NCBI GenBank assembly: GCA_018333635.1 | Contig: JAGXTL010000024.1 | Span: 1 to 38,690 of the forward strand | From: Dethiobacter sp. | Lineage (GTDB): Bacteria; Bacillota; Dethiobacteria; Dethiobacterales; Dethiobacteraceae | Direction: 5' to 3' | Length of the DNA stretch: 38,690 nt | Shown: piece after piece, positions 31,798 through 38,690 of the stretch | Layout: every line of letters starts with the position of its first letter | Position numbering within the stretch: the stretch's first letter is position 1 | The notes under the pieces: model-generated | What the model was told of the DNA's origin: nothing | What the model saw: the letters and a program-made list of their open reading frames with translations, nothing else | Database searches by the model: none | Translations under genes and position numbers: made by a program

Positions 31798-33009
31798 TTG
31801 AACGTCTTGCAACAATTTGAAATTATTAAGAATAATACGGTAGAAATCATCGCAGAAGAAGAGTTGCTAAAAAAACTTAACTATTCTGTCTCGACGGGAA
31901 AGCCTCTTCGTGTAAAGTTGGGGCTGGATCCTTCAGCGCCTGATTTGCACCTGGGACATGCTGTTGTCTTACATAAACTCCGTGAATTTCAGGAATTGGG
32001 ACATCATGTCATTATTATCCTGGGTGATTTTACCGGTCGCATAGGCGATCCGACAGGCCGGTCCGAGGCGCGCCGACAACTGACAGACGAAGAAGTACTG
32101 CAAAACGCCGCCACTTACCGTGAGCAGGTATTTAAAATTCTAGACCCAGTTAAAACAGAGCTTGTTTTTAACAGCGAATGGCTTGCCAAGTTGAATTTTG
32201 CCGATGTGATAAAATTGGCTGCCTGCTACAACGTGGCTCGGATGTTGGAACGAGAAGATTTTTCTAAGCGTTATAGAGAGCAGCAGCCAATTGGCATTCA
32301 CGAATTTTTTTATCCCTTGATGCAGGGATATGACTCTGTATTCCTGCGCGCTGATGTTGAATTTGGCGCTACAGAACAAAAATTTAATTTGTTGATGGGT
32401 CGCCATTTGCAGCGTGAGTACGGCCAAGCCCCACAGGTTTGCATTATGATGCCTATTCTTGTCGGCCTAGACGGCACTCAGAAAATGAGCAAATCTTTGA
32501 AAAATTATATTGGCATCACTGAGGAACCAAGTCAAATGTTTGGCAAAGCAATGTCTATGTCTGACCGGCTGATGCCGGAATACTATAAACTTGCTACCGA
32601 CTACACCATGGGGCAAGTAGCAGAAGTAGAAAAATCTCTAGCAGATGGGTCCCTCCACCCTCGCGATGCCAAACTTCGTTTGGCCCGCAGGATTGTTCAG
32701 CTTTATCACGGCAAAGAAGCGGCAGAACAGGCGGAGGCGGAATTTAAAAATATCTTCCAGCAGGGCAATCTGCCAAATGATATACCGGAAATTGATATTT
32801 CTCCTATTGCTGAGGGGAGTAAGGTTAGTTTGTTGAAGCTGCTCACTTTTGCCAACATGGCAGCGAGCAGCAGTGAGGCTAGAAGGCTAATCCAACAGGG
32901 CGGGGTAAAAGTAAACGATGAAAAGGTAGATGAAATTGAAGCTAAGATTTCTACTGCAGCCGGCACCGTCATTCAGGCCGGAAAACGCAAATTTATAAAG
33001 ATAAAATAA
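31798..33009 (+). CDS. tyrS: Tyrosyl-tRNA synthetase
   Basis: Charges tRNA-Tyr; 403 residues. Class I signatures HLGH ([11 protein letters not shown]) and KMSKS ([13 protein letters not shown]) are intact, the nucleotide loop [13 protein letters not shown] follows, and the C-terminal S4 RNA-binding domain starts near residue 340 ([31 protein letters not shown], given in part by its pattern). It resembles the TyrZ-like (TyrRS type 2) group. TTG 31798 has GGGGGTGG just upstream and is preferred; ATG 31783 has no SD but adds only five residues. It is monocistronic. Confidence 0.95.
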   Translation: MNVLQQFEIIKNNTVEIIAEEELLKKLNYSVSTGKPLRVKLGLDPSAPDLHLGHAVVLHKLREFQELGHHVIIILGDFTGRIGDPTGRSEARRQLTDEEVLQNAATYREQVFKILDPVKTELVFNSEWLAKLNFADVIKLAACYNVARMLEREDFSKRYREQQPIGIHEFFYPLMQGYDSVFLRADVEFGATEQKFNLLMGRHLQREYGQAPQVCIMMPILVGLDGTQKMSKSLKNYIGITEEPSQMFGKAMSMSDRLMPEYYKLATDYTMGQVAEVEKSLADGSLHPRDAKLRLARRIVQLYHGKEAAEQAEAEFKNIFQQGNLPNDIPEIDISPIAEGSKVSLLKLLTFANMAASSSEARRLIQQGGVKVNDEKVDEIEAKISTAAGTVIQAGKRKFIKIK

Positions 33010-33036
33010 ATCTGTCCACTGCGTGCGGATTTTCGG

Positions 33037-33073
33037 AAAAACAGGGATAGCTCTTCAGTCCCTGTTTTGTTTT
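33037..33073. terminator. Bidirectional terminator between tyrS and the 2H phosphoesterase gene
   Basis: AAAAACAGGGA, eleven-base loop, TCCCTGTTTT, G, TTTTT. It serves both converging genes. Confidence 0.88.
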
Positions 33074-33079
33074 TATTAT

Positions 33080-33643
33080 TCAAATGTCTGTGCCTTCTAG
33101 CGCAAACTGCCCCAAAATATTTAGCGGCGGAAAATCAGGCGCCCATAGTTCCAGCTTAGAGACATGGGCTGTTCCCGTTGGGGCATGTTTTTTCACGATT
33201 TCACAAGCTTGGTTGAACTCAGTGTTGCTCCATTGTCTGCCCGCAAAATGGGGGCTTACAAGGCTGATATGGAAATCCCAGCGTGAGAAAGAATGTGGGG
33301 AAAACCCAGCTTTCAAAAGAGTGCCCTCAAGTTTTCCCGCCAAGTAACTGAGTGGTTGAGATTGAATGTCTACCCCCACCGAGAGGAAAGGTGCTTTAAA
33401 ACAGCTCTTCCCTTGAATTCGCACAGAGAAAGGGGACAAAGAACTGAACATCCCTCGCAATACCGGAACGGCAAGTTCAAGTTCTTGGCTGCGGTTAAGT
33501 ACCCCTACGGTAAGGTGCAGAGTAGGATAGGGTTCGGTATACATCTTGAATTTGCGGGAAATAAGTTTTTGCAATCTTAAAAGTTCAGTCATAATGACGC
33601 CGTCAGGAATGGCAACAATGTAGAAGGGTTTAGGCGGTTGCAC
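33080..33643 (-). CDS. 2H phosphoesterase superfamily protein (LigT/2'-5' RNA ligase-like)
   Basis: A 187-residue member of the 2H superfamily. The two catalytic H-x-[T/S] motifs are visible: HLT at residue 43 (LHLTVGV) and HIS at residue 125 (FHISLVS), at the spacing usual for the two-lobed fold. Members hydrolyse or ligate 2'-5' or cyclic 2',3' phosphates in RNA or nucleotides. The substrate here is unknown. ATG 33643; no strong SD is visible. It ends 7 bases past the terminator it shares with tyrS. Confidence 0.75.
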   Translation of the reverse strand: MQPPKPFYIVAIPDGVIMTELLRLQKLISRKFKMYTEPYPTLHLTVGVLNRSQELELAVPVLRGMFSSLSPFSVRIQGKSCFKAPFLSVGVDIQSQPLSYLAGKLEGTLLKAGFSPHSFSRWDFHISLVSPHFAGRQWSNTEFNQACEIVKKHAPTGTAHVSKLELWAPDFPPLNILGQFALEGTDI

Positions 33644-33743
33644 CTTACTCGCCCCTTTTCACTTCATCGTTTTCAGAGGAAGATATTTTTTAACATGCAC
33701 CTTTCGCTATCCTTTGCATATAATGTATGGGGATGGTGATGTA

Positions 33744-34421
33744 ATGCTGGGCCGCAGGGTAAATATCAGCCGGCAAGCGATTGTTTTTTTTGTTTTAGCA
33801 GCTTTTTTATTTACTGTAATCCGTCTCTTTATGTTTATTGAGCAAAGTATGCGTCCTGCCATCTTATCGATAGCAAGTGCTCGTGCAAATATTATTGCTA
33901 CTGAGGCGATTAACGAAGCGGTTAGGGAAAAATTTGCACGCGACGTTTTTTATCAGGACTTGATTCATCTGGAAAAAAACAGGGAAGGCAGAATTGTTAT
34001 GGCGCAGACAAATATTATGGCGGTAAACAAGTTGCTGGCGGAAACCACCTTGGAGGCACAGAAAGCGCTTGCCGCTCTAAAAGGGGAGAGAATTCACATC
34101 CCAATTGGGCAGATACTAGGCAGCAACTTGCTCGCTGGCTTAGGTCCCCGGATACAAATCACACTGATACCAGTCGGTTTTGTGAATACTTCCGTCGTTG
34201 ATCAGTTTGAAGAAGCGGGGATTAACCAAGTGCGTCACAAAATTTACTTTAACATCCAAGCAGAAGTCGAAATTGTTATTCCTTTTTTATCGAGGACAAC
34301 TAAGGTTTCCAGTATGATTCCGATTGTTGATGCCATCTATCCCGGTGATGTGCCGGATACTGTTATCGACCTACAGTTTCCAGCGGGGCAGACGGTCCCG
34401 TTGCCTTTCCCTGTAGAATGA
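33744..34421 (+). CDS. yunB: Sporulation protein YunB
   Basis: A 225-residue protein of the YunB family, required for efficient sporulation in Bacillus and expressed in the mother cell. One N-terminal membrane segment (IVFFVLAAFLFTVIRLFMFI) is followed by an extracytoplasmic part with the family pattern A-x-x-AINEAV and IPIGQILGSNLLAGLGPRI. The C-terminus contains EVEIVIPFLSRTTKVS, also typical. ATG 33744 follows GGTGAT; the frame is open from 33714. CATATAAT, a sigma-E-like -10, lies at 33714-33721, although I see no matching -35. Confidence 0.88.
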   Translation: MLGRRVNISRQAIVFFVLAAFLFTVIRLFMFIEQSMRPAILSIASARANIIATEAINEAVREKFARDVFYQDLIHLEKNREGRIVMAQTNIMAVNKLLAETTLEAQKALAALKGERIHIPIGQILGSNLLAGLGPRIQITLIPVGFVNTSVVDQFEEAGINQVRHKIYFNIQAEVEIVIPFLSRTTKVSSMIPIVDAIYPGDVPDTVIDLQFPAGQTVPLPFPVE

Positions 34422-34474
34422 AGATTTCGGGCAACTTGTTTGTTGATGCAAAATTGGCTGTTTGTTTCAACAGC

Positions 34475-34503
34475 TTGAAGCCGTCATGATAATGTTATAC
34501 AAT
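34475..34503 (+). promoter_or_regulatory. Promoter of the small membrane protein gene
   Basis: TTGAAG, 17-base spacer, TACAAT, 27 bases before the ATG at 34531. Confidence 0.6.
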
Positions 34504-34530
34504 GTACATATTGAAAGGAGGTCAAGAAAA

Positions 34531-34746
34531 ATGACCTTGATAGCGCCTTTTTTTATGCTTCCTATGTTTCTTATTTGGTTTGTAGGTTTGATCTTTCTTG
34601 TGGCCGCAGTTCTCGCCGTATATTACTATGTAGTGGGCAAGGATGAAGAATATCGACGAGCTAAGGGAGTTGCTGTTAAGATGTTTTACATTGTTGTCGT
34701 ATTTTTTGTGCTTGTACTTATATTTTTGATACCGATGCGTGGTTAG
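34531..34746 (+). CDS. Small two-helix membrane protein, unknown function
   Basis: A 71-residue protein with two membrane helices: residues 3-31 (starting APFFMLPMFLIWFVGLIFLV) and 49-68 (FYIVVVFFVLVLIFLIP). Between them stands a short charged loop, VGKDEEYRRAKGVA, probably cytoplasmic. No family recognised. ATG 34531 has a perfect SD (AAAGGAGG, 34514-34521) and a promoter at 34475-34503, so it is a real, monocistronic gene. Downstream, a weak GGGT...ACCC hairpin followed by TTTTTA may end it. Confidence 0.7.
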   Translation: MTLIAPFFMLPMFLIWFVGLIFLVAAVLAVYYYVVGKDEEYRRAKGVAVKMFYIVVVFFVLVLIFLIPMRG

Positions 34747-34772
34747 TTCTTTGGGTGGACTGCATACCCTTT

Positions 34773-35699
34773 TTATTGCTTAGCCACAGCGACAATATTT
34801 TCAGGTGCCAATTTTGCAGTTGGTTTGCCGGTCATAGAAACCAGGCTCACCCCGGCAATGACGATGACGCCTCCCAATAACTGTCCTGCCACCAGTGACT
34901 CTTGTAAAATGACAGCCCCTCCCAACACACCGAAAACAGGCACCAAGTTAAGAAAACTGGTAATGGTGGCGCTCCCTAGCGTTTTTAGAGCGTAAAGATA
35001 TAAAAAGTAGGCGACGGCAGAACAGAAAATGCCGAGATATGCCAGGTTAAAGAGCACAGCCCCGCGCAATACGCCAATATCTACGCCTGCAGGCAAAGCG
35101 AAAATACCCAGCAGGATCATGCCCACAAGTGATTGTTGAAGGTTGATGGAAATGCTGTCATACTTCTGCATGAGAGGTTCGTTGATGCGGGTGTATACTA
35201 CCCACGAACAGGCGGCCCCAAAGATTAAGAGATTGCCTTTTAAATTGACCAGTGACAGCGCTCCTTCGCTGCCTGAACGGATAATCAGAAAAACCCCCAC
35301 GAAAGATAGAAATACACCAAGCCAGCGTGAAAGGCTGGCTTTTTCATGTAAAAAAATAGCACCCGCCATGACATTTATCACTGGTATTGTAGCAATAATC
35401 AAAGAGCCGGTTCCGGCAGTAGTGAAGCGCAGGCCATTATTCTCAAAGATAAAATATAGAAATATGCCGAATGCACCCCCAGCAATAATCCGTGGCATGT
35501 CAACTACGTGGACGAAACTTTTTTTTGTCACGAAGAAAATAGCGCCAAGAACTAATGCTGCAAGGATCATGCGAAAAAAAGCAATCTGAATCGGCAGGAG
35601 TGAATCAAGCAACACTTTTGTGCTGGTATAAGATAAACCCCAGAGTAGAGTAGTAGTTAGAATAGCTAAGACGGCGCGCAGTTTGCTGATATTTTCCAT
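34773..35699 (-). CDS. EamA/DMT-family transporter
   Basis: A ten-helix inner-membrane carrier of the drug/metabolite transporter superfamily, 308 residues in two EamA repeats. The first starts AVLAILTTTLLWGLSYTSTKVLL, here given in part as WGLSYTSTKV, and the second near residue 150 (NLLIFGAACSWVVYTRINEP). The family feature LNLVPVFGVLGGAVILQE is near residue 243. Substrate unknown; members export amino acids, sugars or drugs. ATG 35699 follows GAGAGG, with a promoter at 35738-35767. Confidence 0.88.
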   Translation of the reverse strand: MENISKLRAVLAILTTTLLWGLSYTSTKVLLDSLLPIQIAFFRMILAALVLGAIFFVTKKSFVHVVDMPRIIAGGAFGIFLYFIFENNGLRFTTAGTGSLIIATIPVINVMAGAIFLHEKASLSRWLGVFLSFVGVFLIIRSGSEGALSLVNLKGNLLIFGAACSWVVYTRINEPLMQKYDSISINLQQSLVGMILLGIFALPAGVDIGVLRGAVLFNLAYLGIFCSAVAYFLYLYALKTLGSATITSFLNLVPVFGVLGGAVILQESLVAGQLLGGVIVIAGVSLVSMTGKPTAKLAPENIVAVAKQ

Positions 35700-35737
35700 G
35701 GAAAACCTCTCTTCTTAATCTTGTCATAAATCGTTTC

Positions 35738-35767
35738 ATTATACCATGTTGCCGGTAAAACTCGCAA
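35738..35767 (-). promoter_or_regulatory. Promoter of the EamA transporter gene
   Basis: Minus strand: TTGCGA, 18-base spacer, TATAAT with an upstream TGG (extended -10). Confidence 0.65.
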
Positions 35768-35769
35768 CG

Positions 35770-36110
35770 CTGAATGGTTTGTCTAGTTGCCTCTTACCAT
35801 CCAAGCGTTTTTAAACGACTTTCTTGCTACAGTTAAAAGTGCTTGCCAAGTGGGTTATCTTTCTCGCTACTTGTTGCTACAGCGGTCGTAAGCTTTGAAC
35901 CAAAGAAGACCTGCGGCATTGGGAAAAGGCTCGACTTTGCTAAAATGCTTGCTAAAGCAGGCATGAAAAGGATAATATGTATAAGCGGATAAAAAATTGT
36001 GTTCTGTGAGTTTGAGGCGGTATGCGACCACCCCGCCCTTGCGGGCACCCCTCCAGGGGAGGGGAATTTTTGTAGCAGGAAATTATATGGGAAACGCGTA
36101 GCGTCTTCTG
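35770..36110. other. Intergenic stretch without a gene, carrying repeat copy 2
   Basis: I see no gene between the EamA promoter and the Smr-like gene. The main feature is the repeat at 36024-36069. The rest is AT-rich and may hold decayed sequence. A minus-strand open frame over 35833-36360 has an unnatural composition and overlaps the Smr-like gene, so it is not accepted. Confidence 0.6.
36024..36069. repeat. Interspersed GC-rich repeat, copy 2
   Basis: Matches 4724-4769: 40 identical bases from GCGACCACC onward, then one mismatch and AATTT. Built from two small palindromes (CCGCCCTTGCGGGC-type and CCCCTCCAGGGG). Confidence 0.9.
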
Positions 36111-36123
36111 AGGAGTGATGATG

Positions 36124-36465
36124 ATGCAAAAGAAAGTAGCGGAGGTAAATTTGGAAAGTGAGATGCCTACGGTTGAAATCGCTATCCAAAGGATGAAAAA
36201 CTCTCTGACAACATATAAGCGTCAAGGTTATAAAGCAGTAATTCTTATACATGGTTATGGTTCCACCGGCGTAGGAGGCAGTATCAAAGCGGCAGTCATA
36301 AGGTGTCTTGGCGAGAGCAGCATGAAAGGAATAGTAAGAACATTTGCTACGGGAGAGCAATGGTCAAACAGAAAAAGAGAACTGGTGGGAATGTGCAAAG
36401 CTCTGGAGGATTTTGAACATAAAATAGCTAACAATTATGGAGTTTCAGTCGTGATCTTGAGATAG
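36124..36465 (+). CDS. Free-standing Smr-like domain protein
   Basis: A 113-residue protein similar to the Smr domain at the end of MutS2. The pattern is E-x-AIQRMKNSLTTYKRQGYKAVILIHGYGSTGVGGSI, here with the key HGYGSTGVGG where MutS2 has HGKGTGRL. The first acidic patch of Smr (LDLRG or LDLHG) is not seen; VNLESEMPTVEIAIQRM stands in its place. Smr domains cut DNA or RNA. The start is uncertain: ATG 36124 is 8 bases after AGGAG, with ATG 36118 and 36121 and GTG 36115 in the same frame. It is followed by the terminator at 36494. Confidence 0.65.
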   Translation: MQKKVAEVNLESEMPTVEIAIQRMKNSLTTYKRQGYKAVILIHGYGSTGVGGSIKAAVIRCLGESSMKGIVRTFATGEQWSNRKRELVGMCKALEDFEHKIANNYGVSVVILR

Positions 36466-36493
36466 TTGACAGGCAAAACAGATCCTCGGCAAT

Positions 36494-36537
36494 AAAAAAG
36501 ACGCTTCGCGTTTTCTTTCAGTTGACGCGTCTTTTTT
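36494..36537 (+). terminator. Terminator of the Smr-like gene
   Basis: AAAAAAGACGC, 22-base loop, GCGTCTTTTTT. The 11-bp stem is perfect. Confidence 0.8.
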
Positions 36538-36540
36538 ATC

Positions 36541-36640
36541 CGCTAGGGGCTGCCGCCCCTTCGGCGGGCCTGCGGGCCCTGAGCACCTTTTAGTAGGGGC
36601 GGGTTTCAAACCCGCCCGGGGCGCGCCCCTTACAAACCCC
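36541..36640. repeat. Cluster of GC-rich palindromes
   Basis: Several adjacent palindromes: GGGGCTGCCGCCCC, GGCGGGCCTGCGGGCCC (imperfect), GGGCGGGTTTCAAACCCGCCC (10-bp arms, one-base centre) and GGGGCGCGCCCC (perfect 12-mer). No gene is seen. The G+C content is far above the neighbouring genes, and the elements resemble REP-type intergenic repeats. Confidence 0.7.
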
Positions 36641-36662
36641 CAAGCATAGGATCGTAGCTTCC

Positions 36663-36691
36663 CTGAAAGATATAATTTCCTATGCTATAAT
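36663..36691 (+). promoter_or_regulatory. Promoter-like element abutting a terminator
   Basis: CTGAAA, 17-base spacer, TATAAT with TGC before it (extended -10). The -10 overlaps the left arm of the terminator at 36689-36726, so any transcript would end almost at once. Confidence 0.4.
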
Positions 36692-36726
36692 AAAAACGGC
36701 ACTGATTTTATCGTGCCGTTTTTATT
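36689..36726. terminator. Terminator of the glycosyltransferase gene (bidirectional)
   Basis: AATAAAAACGGCAC, ten-base loop, GTGCCGTTTTTATT: a perfect 14-bp stem with T-runs on both strands. Confidence 0.88.
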
Positions 36727-36782
36727 ATGAAAGCTAAAAGCAAACATGTAGTTTGTATAAAGGTTCTACAGTGCTTAGGACC

Positions 36783-38210
36783 TCAGGAGATGGTTTTTGT
36801 GCGAACTTCTTGAGTACGAGGGGTTTTCACCCAAACTTTAGGCTGGCGGTGTAAAGCCCTGAGCGCCAATGCTGATGTAAAGGGCAAGATGATGAAAAAG
36901 CCGACTATGGGCAGGACTGCCAGCTGGAGCACCGGCAAGAAGCGCAGAAAACCACTTGGTGCGACTGAGAAGTTGATATACTTGCGATACCTGTAAAACA
37001 GATAGAATGTGAAGCTAAAATAGAGAGGTGCGAACAGAGAGAAAGTTGAGCGGACTGCCTCCGGTATCATGTTCGGCTCCACCTTGCCTTGCGAAACCAA
37101 GATGAAAAATATTAAAGGAACCAGCGCGAGCGCCTGATAAAGATACCACTGTGCATGCCCCTTCCAAAACAAAGTGCGTAAAAGCGGCAAGCGTATGTGA
37201 TTTGGATAACCCTTGGCAGAACTCAATTTGTCAAAAACCTGCAGGTGTCCGCTGCCCCAGCGTAAGCGTTGGCGATAGTATGCCTTGTAAGTAGCAGGCG
37301 TTTGTTCAGTGCTGACAAGAGGGATATACTCAGGCCATTCCCCGGTTTCAAGGTAAGCACGCACACCAAGCTCTAAATCCTCAGAAAGAATAGAATGGTC
37401 GTATCCGCCAATTCTCAGCAGGAGCTTATGCTCGACATGCAGATTTGTTCCGCCAAGAAAAGGGATATGTCGCATAAGAATAGGCAAATACCATTCATGG
37501 GCCAACGCCTGATATAGAGCGATCACTTTATTAAGCGGGCCAAGCTGGTAGAAGTTGCGCACCTGAAAGACAGGTCCCTGCCATAATTTTTGTTTGCCCG
37601 CTGTGGCAATGTAGCGGTTAGCTAGATGAAGCAGAATATTTTTCTCAGGTCTGCTTTCCGCATCAAAAAAACTGCAGATAGTTGTTTTAGCACAGATGAA
37701 TTGTAACCCGTAATTCAATGCTCGCGCTTTTGTGGAAGTCACTTCCCTGCCTAAACATATCCCATCAATTCGTCCTTCAAAGTCATAAGGGACGACCACG
37801 TTTTTCAATGTAGGCACATTATCTCGGGTGGCAAATTCTCTGATCTTTTCTTCCACAACATCTTGGGTTGTGATTTTATTGATATCATTCTTTTTAGAGT
37901 CAAGTTCTTTTCCATCGGTAATTACAACGATTTCGTATAGATTGTGAGGGTAGTTAAGCGCAGCCAAGTGTTCAATAGTGTTGGCGATAACCTCTGCTTC
38001 GTCTCGAGCCGGAATCATCACGGAGAAGCGGGGAACAGGCAGATTATTTTTCTCAGCTTCTTCCATCACCTTTTGGGCTGAGAGAAGATCAAGTTTTTTC
38101 CAGTAATATCTTCTGGAGATGAATCCCCAATAAATGTAACGAAGAAACAAAAAAGCCACCAAAATTGTTAAAAGAAAACTTACCAGATACAAAAATTCTG
38201 GCATGTCCAT
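36783..38210 (-). CDS. Membrane glycosyltransferase, family 2 (cellulose synthase/NAG transferase-like)
   Basis: A processive-type GT2 enzyme, 475 residues. One N-terminal membrane segment (about 7-30) precedes the catalytic domain, and about four C-terminal segments follow (about 350-450). The catalytic signature is complete: D99 (VVITDG), D183 in FFDAESRPE, E277-D278 in SEDLELG, and Q314-x2-RW (QRLRWGSG). The intact QxxRW points to polymer synthesis or secretion (for example poly-GlcNAc, hyaluronan or cellulose-like chains), although no partner exporter or deacetylase is nearby. ATG 38210 follows GAGGAG at 8 bases. The gene is monocistronic and divergent from the rRNA operon. Confidence 0.85.
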   Translation of the reverse strand: MDMPEFLYLVSFLLTILVAFLFLRYIYWGFISRRYYWKKLDLLSAQKVMEEAEKNNLPVPRFSVMIPARDEAEVIANTIEHLAALNYPHNLYEIVVITDGKELDSKKNDINKITTQDVVEEKIREFATRDNVPTLKNVVVPYDFEGRIDGICLGREVTSTKARALNYGLQFICAKTTICSFFDAESRPEKNILLHLANRYIATAGKQKLWQGPVFQVRNFYQLGPLNKVIALYQALAHEWYLPILMRHIPFLGGTNLHVEHKLLLRIGGYDHSILSEDLELGVRAYLETGEWPEYIPLVSTEQTPATYKAYYRQRLRWGSGHLQVFDKLSSAKGYPNHIRLPLLRTLFWKGHAQWYLYQALALVPLIFFILVSQGKVEPNMIPEAVRSTFSLFAPLYFSFTFYLFYRYRKYINFSVAPSGFLRFLPVLQLAVLPIVGFFIILPFTSALALRALHRQPKVWVKTPRTQEVRTKTIS

Positions 38211-38406
38211 CCTATCGTCTCCTCAATAATAAAAGTATTTTGCAGAAAAAATGTTTATGGATTGAATTGAACACGATTGCAGAAATAACCACCTTTCTTT
38301 GATGTCGCTCAATTAAATATACACGACTTATGCAGTTCCTGTAAAGATAGATGATTTATGGTAATTTGTTTTTATCACAGTCCGTGCACGCGGTCAATTA
38401 TATTTA

Positions 38407-38435
38407 TTGACAAAGGTCAGCAAACATGTTAGGAT
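38407..38435 (+). promoter_or_regulatory. rRNA operon promoter P1
   Basis: TTGACA, 17-base spacer, TAGGAT. First of two tandem promoters in front of the rRNA operon. Confidence 0.7.
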
Positions 38436-38496
38436 ATGACTTGTGTCGCAGCGAACTGAACAAGAAACAGCATATCGGCGTCTCACAAAATGGTGC

Positions 38497-38525
38497 TTGC
38501 ACGGACAGTGAAAAGCTGGTATAAT
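38497..38525 (+). promoter_or_regulatory. rRNA operon promoter P2
   Basis: TTGCAC, 17-base spacer, TATAAT with an upstream TGG (extended -10), 90 bases after P1. The tandem arrangement resembles Bacillus rrn operons. Confidence 0.8.
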
Positions 38526-38563
38526 AAAGTTCCTGTTGAGCGAGATAGACAAGCAGAGCGGGA

Positions 38564-38690
38564 TGTTCTTTGAAAACTAAACAGGAAACGCCATGCGAAG
38601 TAAGCATTGTTAAAACGATGCGAATAAATTGTTTTGTCGAGGCGAAGGCAACCCATGAGGGGTTAAGCTTTTGAACCGGACAAGCGAAAT
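38564..38690 (+). promoter_or_regulatory. rRNA leader with boxA (5' of 16S rRNA)
   Basis: TGTTCTTTGAAAACT (38564-38578) is the boxA antitermination element typical of Firmicute rRNA leaders. The following sequence, ending CCGGACAAGCGAAAT, is the 5' processing-stem region. The mature 16S rRNA should begin just past the window; no part of it is included. The gap from 38211 to 38400 shows no gene. Confidence 0.8.

Noticed and set aside
35833-36360. 175-residue minus-strand open frame opposite the Smr-like gene
   Set aside because: It crosses repeat copy 2, has no recognisable domain or SD, and lies antisense to a better-supported gene.
38404-38607. 67-residue minus-strand frame in the rRNA leader
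   Set aside because: It overlaps both rRNA promoters and boxA and has no SD.

Overview
The window reads as chromosome of a spore-forming, low-to-mid G+C Firmicute of the Clostridia type. The evidence is the sporulation-linked genes (ytxC, yunB, a YteA-type DksA/TraR protein, yqzL), Rex, frequent GTG/TTG starts behind strong Shine-Dalgarno (SD) sequences, tRNA genes that encode their own CCA, and the Firmicute order ytxC - thrS - infC - rpmI - rplT ... SpoU methylase - pheS - pheT - zapA - cvpA - mutS2. I cannot name the genus from sequence alone.

Layout. 1-3180: a tRNA methyltransferase (mnmM), a short QueG-like iron-sulphur protein, a polyprenyl diphosphate synthase, and rex with a near-perfect Rex operator in front of it. 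3205-3743: a five-tRNA operon (Asp, Phe, Gly, Cys, Leu). 3800-8600: an accessory stretch next to the tRNAs, holding a MNT/HEPN toxin-antitoxin pair (HEPN frame-shifted), a repeat-rich gap, a Phd/RelE-type pair, two tail-to-tail related membrane proteins, a radical SAM protein and a frame-shifted membrane protein with a TrkA_C domain. 8650-12410: a promoter, an attenuator-like leader and a two-gene biotin-dependent carboxylase whose carboxyltransferase active site departs from pyruvate carboxylase. 12480-14630: tRNA-Val, a 56-residue DUF1540 protein, ytxC and a DUF445 protein.

14700-28890 is the conserved translation and cell-division core: thrS, an L20-type leader, infC (starting at ATT), rpmI, rplT, a Ktr/Trk potassium uptake pair, an RNA 2'-O-methyltransferase, yteA on the other strand, yqzL, a T-box-like leader, pheST, zapA, cvpA and mutS2. 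A 44-bp perfect direct repeat, itself a complete promoter, flanks yteA. 28967-34750: a class A penicillin-binding protein, tyrS, a 2H phosphoesterase, yunB and a small two-helix membrane protein. 34773-38210: an EamA transporter, a free-standing Smr-like protein, a palindrome-rich gap and a family 2 glycosyltransferase. The window ends in the tandem promoters and boxA leader of an rRNA operon whose 16S gene should begin just past the last base.

No CRISPR array, transposase, integrase or replication origin was seen. The most unusual items are the divergent carboxylase and its attenuator, the promoter duplication around yteA, the T-box-like pheST leader, and two frame-shifted genes.
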